NCBI GenBank assembly: GCA_965230795.1
Contig: OZ246020.1
Location: 434,001-498,000 of the forward strand
From: PZPK01 sp965230795
GTDB taxonomy: Bacteria; Pseudomonadota; Gammaproteobacteria; Pseudomonadales; Oleiphilaceae
DNA length: 64,000 nt
Direction of reading: 5' to 3'
Made by a program: the position numbers and the translations under genes. The notes beneath the pieces are model-generated. The model did not search any database. It saw nothing but the letters and a program-made list of their open reading frames with translations, and was not told the DNA's origin. Below are positions 20,187 through 29,945 of this stretch, one piece after another. The stretch's first letter is position 1. The number at the start of each line of letters is the position of its first letter.

Positions 20187-21635
20187 TCAGGTACGCCAGA
20201 ATGCAGGCGTAAACAGTATCAGTAGCGTGAATATTTCAAGGCGCCCCATCAGCATGGCAAAGCACAGCACCCATTTGGCAGTGTCTGGAAGGTCGCCATA
20301 GTGCAGAGCAACGTCGCCCAGGCCGGGCCCCAGGTTATTGATACAAGCTCCCACAGCGGACCAGGCCGTTACCTGGTCCAGGCCTGTTGCCAATAGCAAC
20401 AGCAACAAAATCACAAACACAAACAGATAGACGGAAAAGAATCCCCACACGGCTTCCAGTACACGATCAGGAACCGGTTTCTTGCCAAGCTTGACGGGAA
20501 TGATGGCGTTGGGGTGAATAAGCCGTTTTATTTCACGTAAGCCTTGCTTGTAGATCAGCAACACACGAATTGCTTTCATGCCGCCGCCGGTTGAGCCGGC
20601 GCAGCCCCCAATAAATGCTACGACGAACAACAGGAATGGCAATACAAAGGGCCAGCTGGAAAAGTCTGCGGTGGAAAACCCAGTGGTCGTTGCAATGGAC
20701 ACGACTTCAAACAAGCCCTTGATGAAGGCTTCGGAAGGCTGATAGGACTCTGTGGCAATCAGCGTGGCGATCGTGACGATGGCGACTAGACCAATGACTG
20801 AGGCATAAAACTTGAACTCCGGGTCGCGCAAATATACCAGGGGGCTGTTTGAGCGCCAGGCCGTAAAGTGAAGCGCGAAATTAATGCCAGATAGAAACAT
20901 GAAGAAAATGGCAATGAGTTCAATGAGGGTGCTGTTAAAGTAGCCGATACTGGCATCGTGGGTTGAGTATCCGCCAATGGCAATAGTTGAAAAACTGTGT
21001 GCGACAGCGTCAAACAGATTCATGCCTGCAGCCCAATAGGCCAGAGCACAAATGATCGTGAGGCCCAGATAAATGTACCAGAGCGCCTTGGCCGTTTCAG
21101 TGATTCGCGGTGTGAGTTTGCTGTCTTTCACCGGGCCCGGAGCCTCGGCGCGATAGAGCTGCATGCCACCAATGCCAAGCATCGGAAGAATCGCCACTGC
21201 GAGGACGATAATACCCATGCCTCCGAACCATTGAAGCTGTTGTCTGTACCAGAGAATGGATTGGGGAAGTTGGTCTATACCCGTGATAACGGTTGCACCC
21301 GTAGTTGTGAGTCCTGACAGTGACTCAAAATAGGCATCAACAAAGCTCAGGTTGGCGGCTTCGGACAAATACAGCGGAATACAGCCACTGAAACTCAGTA
21401 CCAGCCAGAATAGCACCGTAACAACGAAGCCATCCCGAACACGCAGTTCGCGTCGTTTGTTGCGAACCGGTAGCCAGACCAGTATCCCTAGTCCCAGAGT
21501 AATCACAAAGGCGTGGAAGAAGGCATCAAGTTGGTGATCGTTATATGACAAAGAGACGAGAATAGGGGGGAGCATCGTCAGGCTGAACAGCATCAGCAGT
21601 ATGCCCAGGATGCGGCTTGTCGTTGAAAAATGCAT
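20187..21635 (-). CDS. trkH: Trk potassium uptake protein TrkH
   Basis: This is the membrane subunit of the low-affinity Trk K+ uptake system. The 482-residue, highly hydrophobic protein has the four pore-loop filters of the family: TTTGATV, TIAIGGYST, TTTGFSTAD and NNLGPG. It lies downstream of trkA, its cytosolic gating partner, and ends the def-fmt-rsmB-trkA-trkH run. The stop is close to the convergent uncharacterised gene and no terminator is obvious. Confidence 0.96.
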   Translation of the reverse strand: MHFSTTSRILGILLMLFSLTMLPPILVSLSYNDHQLDAFFHAFVITLGLGILVWLPVRNKRRELRVRDGFVVTVLFWLVLSFSGCIPLYLSEAANLSFVDAYFESLSGLTTTGATVITGIDQLPQSILWYRQQLQWFGGMGIIVLAVAILPMLGIGGMQLYRAEAPGPVKDSKLTPRITETAKALWYIYLGLTIICALAYWAAGMNLFDAVAHSFSTIAIGGYSTHDASIGYFNSTLIELIAIFFMFLSGINFALHFTAWRSNSPLVYLRDPEFKFYASVIGLVAIVTIATLIATESYQPSEAFIKGLFEVVSIATTTGFSTADFSSWPFVLPFLLFVVAFIGGCAGSTGGGMKAIRVLLIYKQGLREIKRLIHPNAIIPVKLGKKPVPDRVLEAVWGFFSVYLFVFVILLLLLLATGLDQVTAWSAVGACINNLGPGLGDVALHYGDLPDTAKWVLCFAMLMGRLEIFTLLILFTPAFWRT

Positions 21636-21680
21636 TGATCCGTTTACCTGTTGGTACCTGTTGATCTTGCCGCAGACATG

Positions 21681-23054
21681 CTAGAAAAAGGTCAGACCGA
21701 CCTGGAAGAGTTTTTCGACGTCTCTTACCTTACGTTTATCGACGATAAACAAAATAACATGGTCGTCGGGCTCTATACGCAAATGGTCATGGGCAATGAG
21801 TACTTCCTGTTTACGCACGATAGCACCGATGGTTGCGCCGGAAGGTAACGCTATTTCGTCGAGGCGTTTGCCAACCACTTTTGAAGAGCGGTGATCGCCG
21901 TGGGCGATCGCCTCAATGGCTTCTGCTGCACCGCGCCGCAAGGCATGTACATTAACGACATCGCCGCGTCGTATATGGGTCAGCAGGCTGCCGATAGTCG
22001 TTTGTTGTGGCGATACGGCGATATCTATCTCTCCGCCCTGAATCAGATCGACATAGTCTGGATTGCTGATCAGGGCAATAACCTTTCTGGCCCCAATGCG
22101 CTTTGCCAGCATCGATGCCATGATATTGGCTTCGTCATCATTGGTAACAGCGATAAAAACATCGGTATCTTCGATGTTCTCTTCCAGTAGCATCTCTTTG
22201 CCGGCAGCATTGCCCTGGAGAACAATGGCTTTTTCCAAAGCTTCAGAAAGCGCAACACAGCGTTCATGATTGCTTTCCAGCACTTTTACCTGATAACGGC
22301 GTTCCAGCTGCTTTGCCAGGCGAAAACCGATATTGCCGCCGCCGGCGATAATGATGCGTCGATAATTTCGTTCCAGAGGCTGCAACTCGGCCATTACTGC
22401 ACGGATATGATCGGTGGCGGCAATGAAAAAGACTTCATCGCCGGCTTCGATAATGGTGTCGCCCTGCGGAATAATGGGACGACCCTGTCGGAATATGGCT
22501 GCAACCCGGGTATCTATATTAGGCATGTGCTGGCGCAAGAACGATAGTTCATGACCAATCAAGGGCCCGCCCTCGACAGCCTTGATAGCAATCAGTCGTG
22601 CTTTTCCACCGGCAAAGTCCAGGGCTTGCAGTGCTCCTGGATATTCAAGTAGCCGGGTTATGTGCTTGGTCACGACCTGTTCAGGACTAATCAGTACGTC
22701 AATAGGAAAAGCGCTGTTGTCGAAGAGCTCTTTGCGCGCAAGGTAGGGCGTTGCACGGACGCGGCTGATTTTTGTAGGGGTTTTGAAGAGCGTAAAGGCT
22801 ACCTGGCATGCCGCCATGTTCACTTCGTCGCTGTTAGCGACTGCGATCAGCATGTCTGCATCTTCTGCACCGGCTTGTGCCAGGATATTGGGATGCGAAC
22901 CCTGACCGTGAACAGTACGAATATCCAGGCGATCCTGCAGCTCCCTCAGTCGACTACTATCGCAGTCGATGACAGTTATATCGTTGGCTTCGTTGGCGAG
23001 GTTTTCTGCCAGTGTGCCGCCGACCTGCCCTGCTCCAATAATGATGATTTTCAT
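21681..23054 (-). CDS. trkA: Trk system NAD(H)-binding regulatory protein TrkA
   Basis: TrkA gates TrkH in response to nucleotides. The 457-residue protein has two tandem RCK modules, each with a Rossmann glycine motif: GAGQVGGTLA at residues 7-16 and GGGNIGFRLA near residue 240. Each is followed by a TrkA-C domain. It is the usual size. It sits 45 bases before trkH and just after rsmB, an arrangement conserved in gammaproteobacteria. Confidence 0.97.
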   Translation of the reverse strand: MKIIIIGAGQVGGTLAENLANEANDITVIDCDSSRLRELQDRLDIRTVHGQGSHPNILAQAGAEDADMLIAVANSDEVNMAACQVAFTLFKTPTKISRVRATPYLARKELFDNSAFPIDVLISPEQVVTKHITRLLEYPGALQALDFAGGKARLIAIKAVEGGPLIGHELSFLRQHMPNIDTRVAAIFRQGRPIIPQGDTIIEAGDEVFFIAATDHIRAVMAELQPLERNYRRIIIAGGGNIGFRLAKQLERRYQVKVLESNHERCVALSEALEKAIVLQGNAAGKEMLLEENIEDTDVFIAVTNDDEANIMASMLAKRIGARKVIALISNPDYVDLIQGGEIDIAVSPQQTTIGSLLTHIRRGDVVNVHALRRGAAEAIEAIAHGDHRSSKVVGKRLDEIALPSGATIGAIVRKQEVLIAHDHLRIEPDDHVILFIVDKRKVRDVEKLFQVGLTFF

Positions 23055-23081
23055 AAGCTTTGATGAACTGTCCGGCCTGAT

Positions 23082-24383
23082 CTAGTTTTGTTTTTTTAGA
23101 CAGGCATAAAAGAACCCATCGTGTCCGCCCTGTTTCGGGAATAGCTGGCGACCGTATTGTGTATCGATTCCCCAGTCGGCTTCAATGTTTTCCTGGCTTG
23201 CAGAGTCTTCCAGCTTCAAAAATCGCTCGATTATACGGCTGTTTTCCTGGGGAAAGATAGAGCAGGTGGCATAGACCAAGAGGCCGCCAGGTTTGAGGCA
23301 AGGCCAGAGTGTCTGCAGCATGTTCAATTGCACTTCGGCCAGTTGTTTGATGTCTTCCTGACTACGTAACAGTTTGATGTCCGGGTGTCTGCGGATGACA
23401 CCGGTGGCGCTGCAGGGGGCGTCCAGCAAGATACGATCAAATGCTTGTCTGTCCCACCATGTATCAACATTAAACACTGATTCAATGACGAGCTCAGCAG
23501 TCAGTTTGAGGCGCTCGAGATTTTCACTAATGCGTTTTCCTCGCTTGGTATCCAACTCCAAAGCCAATACCGACAAGTTATCTACGTTTTCCAATAATGC
23601 ACAGGTTTTCCCGCCAGGTGCAGCGCAAGCATCCAGTACCCGCATTCCCGGTTCGAGTGCCATGACTTCTGTGCATAATTGAGCAGCTTCGTCCTGAACG
23701 CTCACTTGACCCTCTTGAAAACCGGGCAGCGAGCTGACATCGCAAGCCTGTTTCAGGGTGATCCCCTGTGAGGCGTATTCGCATGGATAGGCTTCGATAC
23801 CTGTTTTCGACAAAATATCCAGGTATTCCGATCGATTAATCTGTTTAGAATTGACGCGCAAGCTTAGAGGAGGCGCAGCATTGTTTGCTGCGAATATAGC
23901 GTCAGCGTGATCTGGCCAGTTGTGATGCAATTTGGCACGCATCCATTCTGGATGACTGAGGGCATGAGCTTCTCTGTCTATTTTGAGAGTGTTTTCACTG
24001 ACTCTGCGCAGCACGGCATTAATCAGTCCCTTGAGGTGGCCAAGCTTGAAGGCCTCACAGGCATCGACCGTTTCATGGATTGCGGCGTGCGCAGGGATGC
24101 GGGTGAATATCAGTTGATAGCTGCCCAGGGCAAGCAACCATTCTGCTGTCTGGTCTTTTCGGGAGAGAGGGCGTCGCAGAAATTGCTGTGTGTGGTGTTT
24201 TAGAAAGAAATACCAGCGGCAAGTGCCGTACACCAGTTCCTGCAGTAGAGCGCGATCTCTAGGATCCTGATCCGCGCTTAATGCGGGAAAGCTTTTACTC
24301 AGGGACTGACCATCTTCGATGACCGTTGCAATGATTCGACCGGCCACAACCCGTAAATTCTGTGATTCTTTTCCTTTGCTCAC
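23082..24383 (-). CDS. rsmB: 16S rRNA (cytosine-967-C5)-methyltransferase
   Basis: RsmB methylates C967 of 16S rRNA. An N-terminal NusB-like RNA-binding domain (about residues 5-140) is followed by the SAM-binding methyltransferase domain with DACAAPGGKTCAL. The two catalytic cysteine motifs are DAPCSATG and YATCSIFPQEN. The 433-residue length is normal. The start is GTG (24383), eight bases after the fmt stop, consistent with co-transcription. Confidence 0.95.
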   Translation of the reverse strand: MSKGKESQNLRVVAGRIIATVIEDGQSLSKSFPALSADQDPRDRALLQELVYGTCRWYFFLKHHTQQFLRRPLSRKDQTAEWLLALGSYQLIFTRIPAHAAIHETVDACEAFKLGHLKGLINAVLRRVSENTLKIDREAHALSHPEWMRAKLHHNWPDHADAIFAANNAAPPLSLRVNSKQINRSEYLDILSKTGIEAYPCEYASQGITLKQACDVSSLPGFQEGQVSVQDEAAQLCTEVMALEPGMRVLDACAAPGGKTCALLENVDNLSVLALELDTKRGKRISENLERLKLTAELVIESVFNVDTWWDRQAFDRILLDAPCSATGVIRRHPDIKLLRSQEDIKQLAEVQLNMLQTLWPCLKPGGLLVYATCSIFPQENSRIIERFLKLEDSASQENIEADWGIDTQYGRQLFPKQGGHDGFFYACLKKQN

Positions 24384-24391
24384 GATGCCTC

Positions 24392-25327
24392 TCAGAGTTG
24401 TTCGCCAGCTTCGAGTATGGTCTTACCACCATTGAAGAACTCTTGAGCGCTGAGAACCTTGCCGCCTGGAAGCTGAAGTTGCGTGATACGCAATATTCCG
24501 GATCCCGTGGCGATGTCGATGCCGTCCTTGCTCTTGTTTATCACTTTTCCGGGTAGATCATCGGTGCGCTTATCCAGAATCTGTGCAGAAAACACACGAA
24601 TGCGCTCGCTACCTCGTTTGATAAATGCAACGGGCCATGGATTAAATGCGCGAATGTCTCTGCCAATCTGCTCAGTAGTGCGGGTCCAGTCTATCTGGGC
24701 TTCCTGCTTGGAAAGTTTTGCTGCATAACAGGCTTCAGAATCCGTCTGGCTTTGTGGGCTAGGTGGCTGATCCGTTGCTACAAGCTTCAGATACTCCAGA
24801 ATGGCTTCAGCGCCCAGCTTTGCAAGACGGTCATGAAGGCTGCCGCCGGTATCTTTTTGTGTAATTACCGTCGATTTTTTCAACAGCATATCTCCGGTGT
24901 CCAGGCCTTCGTCCATCTGCATAATAGTAATGCCCGTTTCTGTGTCTCCAGCCTGAATCGCCCTCTGAATAGGGGCGGCTCCGCGCCAGCGGGGCAAGAG
25001 TGAGGCGTGGATGTTGATACAACCCAGCTGTGGAATATCCAGCACGGCTTTTGGCAGTATCAGCCCATAGGCCGCGACAATCATGAGGTCGGGTTTCTGA
25101 GCGGCGAGGGCCTCTTGGCTGGCTTCTGTTTTCAGGGAGCTTGGTTGAAAGACATCAATCGAGTGGGCTTGAGCTACCTGTTTGACCGGGCTGGCCAGCA
25201 TTTTTTTACCTCTGCCGGCAGGACGATCAGGTTGGGTATATACCGCAGAAATGGAATACGATGCCTCGATCAGGGCGATTAGGCTGGAAGCCGCAAAATC
25301 CGGGGTGCCGGCAAAGATAATGTTCAA
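24392..25327 (-). CDS. fmt: methionyl-tRNA formyltransferase
   Basis: Fmt formylates initiator Met-tRNA using 10-formyltetrahydrofolate. The N-terminal formyltransferase domain contains the signature HASLLPRWRGAAP, with the catalytic Asn-Ile-His just before it and a conserved Asp in DTGDML. The C-terminal domain is tRNA-binding. The length is 311 residues. The start is TTG at 25327, the only codon giving the standard N terminus NIIFAGTPDFAA. It follows def, the enzyme that later removes the formyl group. Confidence 0.96.
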   Translation of the reverse strand: MNIIFAGTPDFAASSLIALIEASYSISAVYTQPDRPAGRGKKMLASPVKQVAQAHSIDVFQPSSLKTEASQEALAAQKPDLMIVAAYGLILPKAVLDIPQLGCINIHASLLPRWRGAAPIQRAIQAGDTETGITIMQMDEGLDTGDMLLKKSTVITQKDTGGSLHDRLAKLGAEAILEYLKLVATDQPPSPQSQTDSEACYAAKLSKQEAQIDWTRTTEQIGRDIRAFNPWPVAFIKRGSERIRVFSAQILDKRTDDLPGKVINKSKDGIDIATGSGILRITQLQLPGGKVLSAQEFFNGGKTILEAGEQL

Positions 25328-25355
25328 TGTGTTTCCGTATGTGCTTGTCTTGAGG

Positions 25356-25862
25356 TTAGGCGCGCATTTTGTGCTGTTTTTCCAGCTTTTTCTTAATACG
25401 ATTCCGCTTGAGCGCGCTTAAATAGTCAACAAAGAGCTTACCGTTAAGATGGTCCATTTCGTGTTGAATACACACTGCAAGCAATCCCCTGGCTTCAAAT
25501 TCAAAAGGCTTGCCATCACGATCCAGGGCTTCGATGCGCACATGTTCAATGCGTTCGACATCTTCATAAAAACCCGGGACAGATAAGCATCCTTCCTGCA
25601 TTTTTTCCGGATCGCCCTCCAGTACGGTCACCTTGGGGTTGATAAACACATGTGGCTCGCTTCGATCTTCAGACAGATCCATCACGATGAGCTGTATGTG
25701 TCTGTCGACTTGGGTCGCAGCGAGGCCTATGCCGGGTGCGTCGTACATGGTTTCAAACATGTCATCGATGAGAATCCTGATTTCGTCGGTGACAGCATCG
25801 ACGGGCTTGGCAATTTTACGTAGGCGGGGATCCGGGTATTCCAGAATTTCTAGTTTGGCCAT
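25356..25862 (-). CDS. def: peptide deformylase
   Basis: Def removes the N-formyl group from nascent proteins. All three family motifs are present: GIGLAATQVD at about residues 45-54, EGCLSVPG with the metal-binding cysteine, and HEMDHLNG with the two metal-binding histidines and catalytic Glu. The 168-residue length is typical. It is the first gene of the minus-strand def-fmt-rsmB-trkA-trkH run and is divergent from the LysM gene. Confidence 0.97.
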   Translation of the reverse strand: MAKLEILEYPDPRLRKIAKPVDAVTDEIRILIDDMFETMYDAPGIGLAATQVDRHIQLIVMDLSEDRSEPHVFINPKVTVLEGDPEKMQEGCLSVPGFYEDVERIEHVRIEALDRDGKPFEFEARGLLAVCIQHEMDHLNGKLFVDYLSALKRNRIKKKLEKQHKMRA

Positions 25863-26110
25863 AATAGCTTAGCGTTGGTTCTTAACGAAAATTCAATGAA
25901 TTTGTGGGTTGGGTCACGATATCGCTGCTACTATTATCTTATACATTTTGAAATTAGTACAAATTCTCAACCTTTCATCTATAGTTAAAAAATAACCGAG
26001 CATTCTTTAGTGCCCGAGCTGGGTGCGCGCAATCCATTACGAGGATGACCAGGCGCTCTTACAGCAGACCACGATCAGAACATTCGATGACTTTTATATG
26101 TAGGCAGCTC
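25863..26110. other. divergent intergenic region, def / LysM gene
   Basis: This AT-rich 248-base gap must hold promoters for both directions. I cannot pick out consensus -35/-10 pairs with confidence. Confidence 0.4.
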
Positions 26111-27139
26111 ATGATTCGTAAGCTATTAGTCTCTTTCTTTTTGCTAGGCGTCTTTGTCGCTTCCCAGGTGTTTGCAGCGGAGTTGAATCCGGATCATCCA
26201 GATCGCTATACCGTTGTAAAAGGCGATACGCTTTGGGATATTTCCGAGCGATTTTTGAAGTCGCCCTGGTTATGGCCAGAGGTTTGGCACGCGAATCCCC
26301 AGATCGCTAATCCCCACCTGATATACCCAGGTGATGTCATTGGTCTGATATATATAGATGGCAAGCCGCGAATCACGACGCTGAAAGCCGGCCCTAACAA
26401 TGGCGTTGTGAAGCTAAGCCCAAAAATTCGTTCCACGCCGATTTCTACAGCGATACCCACGATTCCGCTGGATGCTATCAGTAGCTTTCTCTCCCAGAAT
26501 CGAGTCGTCACTCCAGAAGAAATGGAAGCCGCTCCCTATGTTCTGATTGGTAAGGAGCAGCACCTGATCACCGGTGCTGGTGATACGGTATTTGCCCGTG
26601 GCGATACTGAAGGTGCAGAAAAGCTGGGTATTTATCGCACGGGGGAAACCTATGTAGATCCTGACACCAATGAGTTTCTGGGGCTGGAAGCGAAATCCAT
26701 AGCCACGGGTTCTGTTGCTGCGATTAACGGTGAAGTAATTTCTCTCGATGTATTGCGTTCGTCTCAGGAGCTGCGTCAGGGAGATCGCCTGCTGCCTACT
26801 GAAGACAGAGTAATCAACTCTACATTCACTCCAAGCAAACCGGAAGGTGATGTGCGGGGACAGATGATCGCGGTTGATGCCGGGGTTGGCAATATCGGGC
26901 AGTACAACGTGGTTGTGATCAACCGCGGCGAACGTGAAGGGATCAAAGAAGGCAACGTGTTGGCTATCTATAAGAATGGCGGCTCGGTGCGCGACCCCTA
27001 CACCCGTGAACAGATTGAGCTGCCCTCTGAACGAGCCGGATTGATGATGGTCTTTCGGGTGTTTGAGAAGCTGAGTTATGGCTTGATCTTGCAGGCAACA
27101 CGCCCTTTGGCGATTATGGATGAAGTAAGAACACCCTGA
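26111..27139 (+). CDS. LysM domain cell-wall-binding protein
   Basis: The 342-residue product has a signal peptide (hydrophobic stretch ending SQVFA, cleaved before AELNPD) and then one LysM domain (about residues 32-85, YTVVKGDTLWDISERFL) that binds peptidoglycan. The long C-terminal region is of unknown function. Homologues sit between def and dprA in Pseudomonas. ATG 26111 is chosen because it gives a standard signal peptide; in-frame ATGs at 26087 and 26045 would add an unlikely leader. Its exact role is not known. Confidence 0.87.
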   Translation: MIRKLLVSFFLLGVFVASQVFAAELNPDHPDRYTVVKGDTLWDISERFLKSPWLWPEVWHANPQIANPHLIYPGDVIGLIYIDGKPRITTLKAGPNNGVVKLSPKIRSTPISTAIPTIPLDAISSFLSQNRVVTPEEMEAAPYVLIGKEQHLITGAGDTVFARGDTEGAEKLGIYRTGETYVDPDTNEFLGLEAKSIATGSVAAINGEVISLDVLRSSQELRQGDRLLPTEDRVINSTFTPSKPEGDVRGQMIAVDAGVGNIGQYNVVVINRGEREGIKEGNVLAIYKNGGSVRDPYTREQIELPSERAGLMMVFRVFEKLSYGLILQATRPLAIMDEVRTP

Positions 27140-27210
27140 TCCCGGGTAGATCAGCAAACATCCATAATGTGATATTTACGCTGTTTTAAGCTCCACTATC
27201 TGTAGACAAT

Positions 27211-27246
27211 AAAACCGCTGGCGAGTAGATCACCAGCGGTTTTTTA
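27211..27246 (+). terminator. rho-independent terminator after LysM gene
   Basis: AAAACCGCTGG (27211-27221) pairs with CCAGCGGTTTT (27233-27243), followed by more T. It separates the LysM gene from dprA. Confidence 0.85.
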
Positions 27247-27266
27247 TTTGGATCAAGGATGATCAA

Positions 27267-28373
27267 ATGTCTATTTCTTTTCTCTGTTCACAGTGCATTC
27301 AGTTATCGCGGATTCGTGGTCTGGGGCTGAAGCGTTTTCATTTACTCTACAATTTTTTTGGTGGTGTCCGTCAGATAGTCGAAGCATCCCATTCTCAACT
27401 GCTCACAGCCGGTCTTGAGGATGAGTTGGCAAGACAGGTTTTGCGCCTGCAATCTGGCCGATTGCGTATCAATTATCTGGACAAAGCGCAGGCTTGGGAG
27501 GCGGATGACAGGCATTATATTGTCTGTCTCGAAGATCCCGAATATCCACCTCTTATGCGTGAATTATATTGCCCGCCACCGGTACTGTATCTAAAGGGCA
27601 ATCTCCAGCCATTGCTTGATCTGCCGGGCCTGGCAATCGTCGGAAGCCGAAAATCAACCATGCAAGGTAAGCGGCATGCTGCCGCATTTGCAGAAGGATT
27701 GGCTCAAGCCGGATTCAACATTGTCAGTGGCTTGGCACTGGGTATTGATGCTGCTGCCCACAGGGGAGCACTGAGGGTAAAGGGAGTGACCACCGCTGTG
27801 CTGGCAACCGGGCTGGATATTGTCTATCCCAGGCAGCATGCGGGCCTGGCTGACGAGGTATGTGAGACGGGGGTTCTGCTTTCGGAAATGGGCTTGGGTA
27901 CGGCACCAAAACCAGATCATTTTCCCCGGCGCAATCGCTTGATTTCGGGCTTGTCACAGGGCGTACTGGTGGTTGAAGCCGGCCAGAAAAGCGGATCGTT
28001 GATTACCGCCGATTTCGCACTGGAGCAAAATCGGGAGGTGTTTGTCATACCGGGATCAATTGATAATCCGGTGGCCGCTGGTTGTCACCAGTTGCTGAAA
28101 CAGGGCGCCCAGTTGGTGACTGCTTTCGATGACATACTTGAGTCCTTCAATGTGACTGCTGAGGTAACAGGCAAAAAAACAGGACTGACGTCCGTAGACG
28201 GATTGTCACAGTCTGAGCAGACGCTGATAAATGTATTAGGCTTTGATGTGATGGCATTTGACGAACTCATACAAATGACTGGTTTGCCCATATCTGAATT
28301 AAATCAGTTACTGATCTCACTTGAGATCAAGGGAGCGCTGGCAGCGGTGAGCGGTGGCTATCAGCGAACATAG
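27267..28373 (+). CDS. dprA: DNA-processing protein DprA
   Basis: DprA loads RecA on incoming single-stranded DNA during natural transformation and is widespread even in species not known to be competent. The central Rossmann domain (about residues 100-290) shows GSRKSTMQG and SGLALGIDAAAHRGAL, the family signature. A C-terminal winged-helix region follows (about residues 305-360). The length is 368 residues. An AAGGA site precedes ATG 27267. tsaC follows after 71 bases. Confidence 0.95.
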   Translation: MSISFLCSQCIQLSRIRGLGLKRFHLLYNFFGGVRQIVEASHSQLLTAGLEDELARQVLRLQSGRLRINYLDKAQAWEADDRHYIVCLEDPEYPPLMRELYCPPPVLYLKGNLQPLLDLPGLAIVGSRKSTMQGKRHAAAFAEGLAQAGFNIVSGLALGIDAAAHRGALRVKGVTTAVLATGLDIVYPRQHAGLADEVCETGVLLSEMGLGTAPKPDHFPRRNRLISGLSQGVLVVEAGQKSGSLITADFALEQNREVFVIPGSIDNPVAAGCHQLLKQGAQLVTAFDDILESFNVTAEVTGKKTGLTSVDGLSQSEQTLINVLGFDVMAFDELIQMTGLPISELNQLLISLEIKGALAAVSGGYQRT

Positions 28374-28444
28374 GTTATAGAATTTCAGCGCGCATTCCTT
28401 GCAATAATCAAAACGGCCTGACGATTCAACGCATAAGGTAGGTA

Positions 28445-29017
28445 GTGAGAGCGAGTACACGACAAGACTGGTGGGCCAGTCGAGCAGCTGCAATGATTGT
28501 CCAGGGCGGGGTCGTTGCTTATCCAACCGAGACAGTTTGGGGCTTGGGCTGTGATCCTTATTCCGAGCAAGCGGTCCATCAGATACTGGAACTCAAATCG
28601 CGGCCTGTGGAAAAGGGCCTGATTCTCATCTCTGGATCGGCTGAACATTTCGATTCCCTGCTATCGCCTCTGGATTCAGAATTGCGAGAGCGATTTTTGC
28701 AGCCGACTGATGTGCCAACAACCTGGTTGGTTCCCGATATCCGTGATCAGATTCCTCGCTGGGTAAAAGGACAACACAACTCGGTCGCTTTGCGGGTCAG
28801 TCAGCATTCTGTTGTGCAAGGCATATGCTCGCGACTCGGGCATGCAATTGTCTCAACCTCCGCAAACCCTGCCGGTCTCGTGCCTGCCAAAACACTGCTC
28901 GATTTGCGGCGTTATTTTAATGCGCGCCTTGATGCCGTCATCCCCGGCTCGCTCGGCGGCTTTAATAAGCCCTCTATGATCAAAGACCTTGAATCAGGTC
29001 AGATAATTCGAAGTTGA
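28445..29017 (+). CDS. tsaC: threonylcarbamoyl-AMP synthase TsaC
   Basis: TsaC makes threonylcarbamoyl-AMP from threonine, bicarbonate and ATP for the t6A37 modification of ANN-decoding tRNAs. The YrdC fold is shown by VAYPTETVWGLGCDP near residue 25 and the lysine/arginine block KSRPVEKGLILI. The 190-residue length is that of the single-domain TsaC rather than the longer Sua5. The start is GTG 28445 with a closely spaced AAGG. Its place between dprA and hemF is conserved in Pseudomonas. Confidence 0.93.
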   Translation: MRASTRQDWWASRAAAMIVQGGVVAYPTETVWGLGCDPYSEQAVHQILELKSRPVEKGLILISGSAEHFDSLLSPLDSELRERFLQPTDVPTTWLVPDIRDQIPRWVKGQHNSVALRVSQHSVVQGICSRLGHAIVSTSANPAGLVPAKTLLDLRRYFNARLDAVIPGSLGGFNKPSMIKDLESGQIIRS

Positions 29018-29030
29018 TGTTGGAGTTTCC

Positions 29031-29939
29031 ATGCTCGAAGAAGTGAAGAAGTATTTGCTCGCGTTGCAGGACAGTATATGCGTCGGGCTTGAACAAGCCG
29101 ATGGCCATGCATCCTTTGAGCAGGATGAGTGGACGCGTGAACAGGGAGGAGGCGGTCGATCGCGCGTCATCTCAGACGGTAAGGTATTTGAAAAGGGCGG
29201 TGTGAACTTTTCACACGTGCATGGTGATGCTCTGCCAGCGTCTGCAACCAGTGCCCGGCCCGAACTGGCCGGCCGTTCGTTTGAGGCCATGGGAGTGTCT
29301 CTGGTGATGCATCCTTGCAACCCCTATGTACCCACCTCACATGCAAATGTCCGTTTTTTTATGGCTGAAAAGCCTGGCGCCGAACCCATTTGGTGGTTTG
29401 GGGGTGGATATGATCTGACGCCCTACTACGGAAATGAGGAAGACTGTCGCCATTGGCATCAGGTAGCCTTCGACGCCTGCAAACCCTTTGGTGATGAGGT
29501 CTATCCGCGATACAAAAAATGGTGTGATGACTATTTTTACCTGCCGCATCGTCAGGAAGCCCGGGGAGTTGGTGGCTTATTCTTTGATGACTTGAATGAG
29601 TGGGGTTTTGAGCAGAGTTTTGCCTTCATGCAAGCGGTTGGTGATAGTTATCTGCCGGCTTATTTGCCAATTGTAGAGCGGAGGAAGGACGTGTCTTTTG
29701 GGGAGCGGGAGCGCCAGTTTCAATTGTACCGTCGTGGGCGGTATGTTGAGTTTAATCTGGTCTATGATCGGGGGACTCTGTTTGGCCTGCAATCTGGAGG
29801 CCGTACTGAATCCATACTCATGTCGCTGCCACCACTGGTGCGTTGGGAATATAACTGGGCTCCGGAAGCAGAATCGGCTGAAGCGAAGCTTTACTCTGAT
29901 TTTCTTCCGCCCAGAGACTGGCTTGCAGCTCAGGACTGA
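29031..29939 (+). CDS. hemF: oxygen-dependent coproporphyrinogen III oxidase
   Basis: HemF converts coproporphyrinogen III to protoporphyrinogen IX with O2 in heme synthesis. Conserved blocks are intact: GGGGRSRVISDGKVFEKGGV, HPCNPYVPTSHANVRFF and WWFGGGYDLTPYYG. The length of 302 residues is typical. It is six bases from aroE, so both are probably co-transcribed. Oxygen-dependent heme synthesis fits the caa3 oxidase cluster further along. Confidence 0.97.
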   Translation: MLEEVKKYLLALQDSICVGLEQADGHASFEQDEWTREQGGGGRSRVISDGKVFEKGGVNFSHVHGDALPASATSARPELAGRSFEAMGVSLVMHPCNPYVPTSHANVRFFMAEKPGAEPIWWFGGGYDLTPYYGNEEDCRHWHQVAFDACKPFGDEVYPRYKKWCDDYFYLPHRQEARGVGGLFFDDLNEWGFEQSFAFMQAVGDSYLPAYLPIVERRKDVSFGERERQFQLYRRGRYVEFNLVYDRGTLFGLQSGGRTESILMSLPPLVRWEYNWAPEAESAEAKLYSDFLPPRDWLAAQD

Positions 29940-29945
29940 TCACTT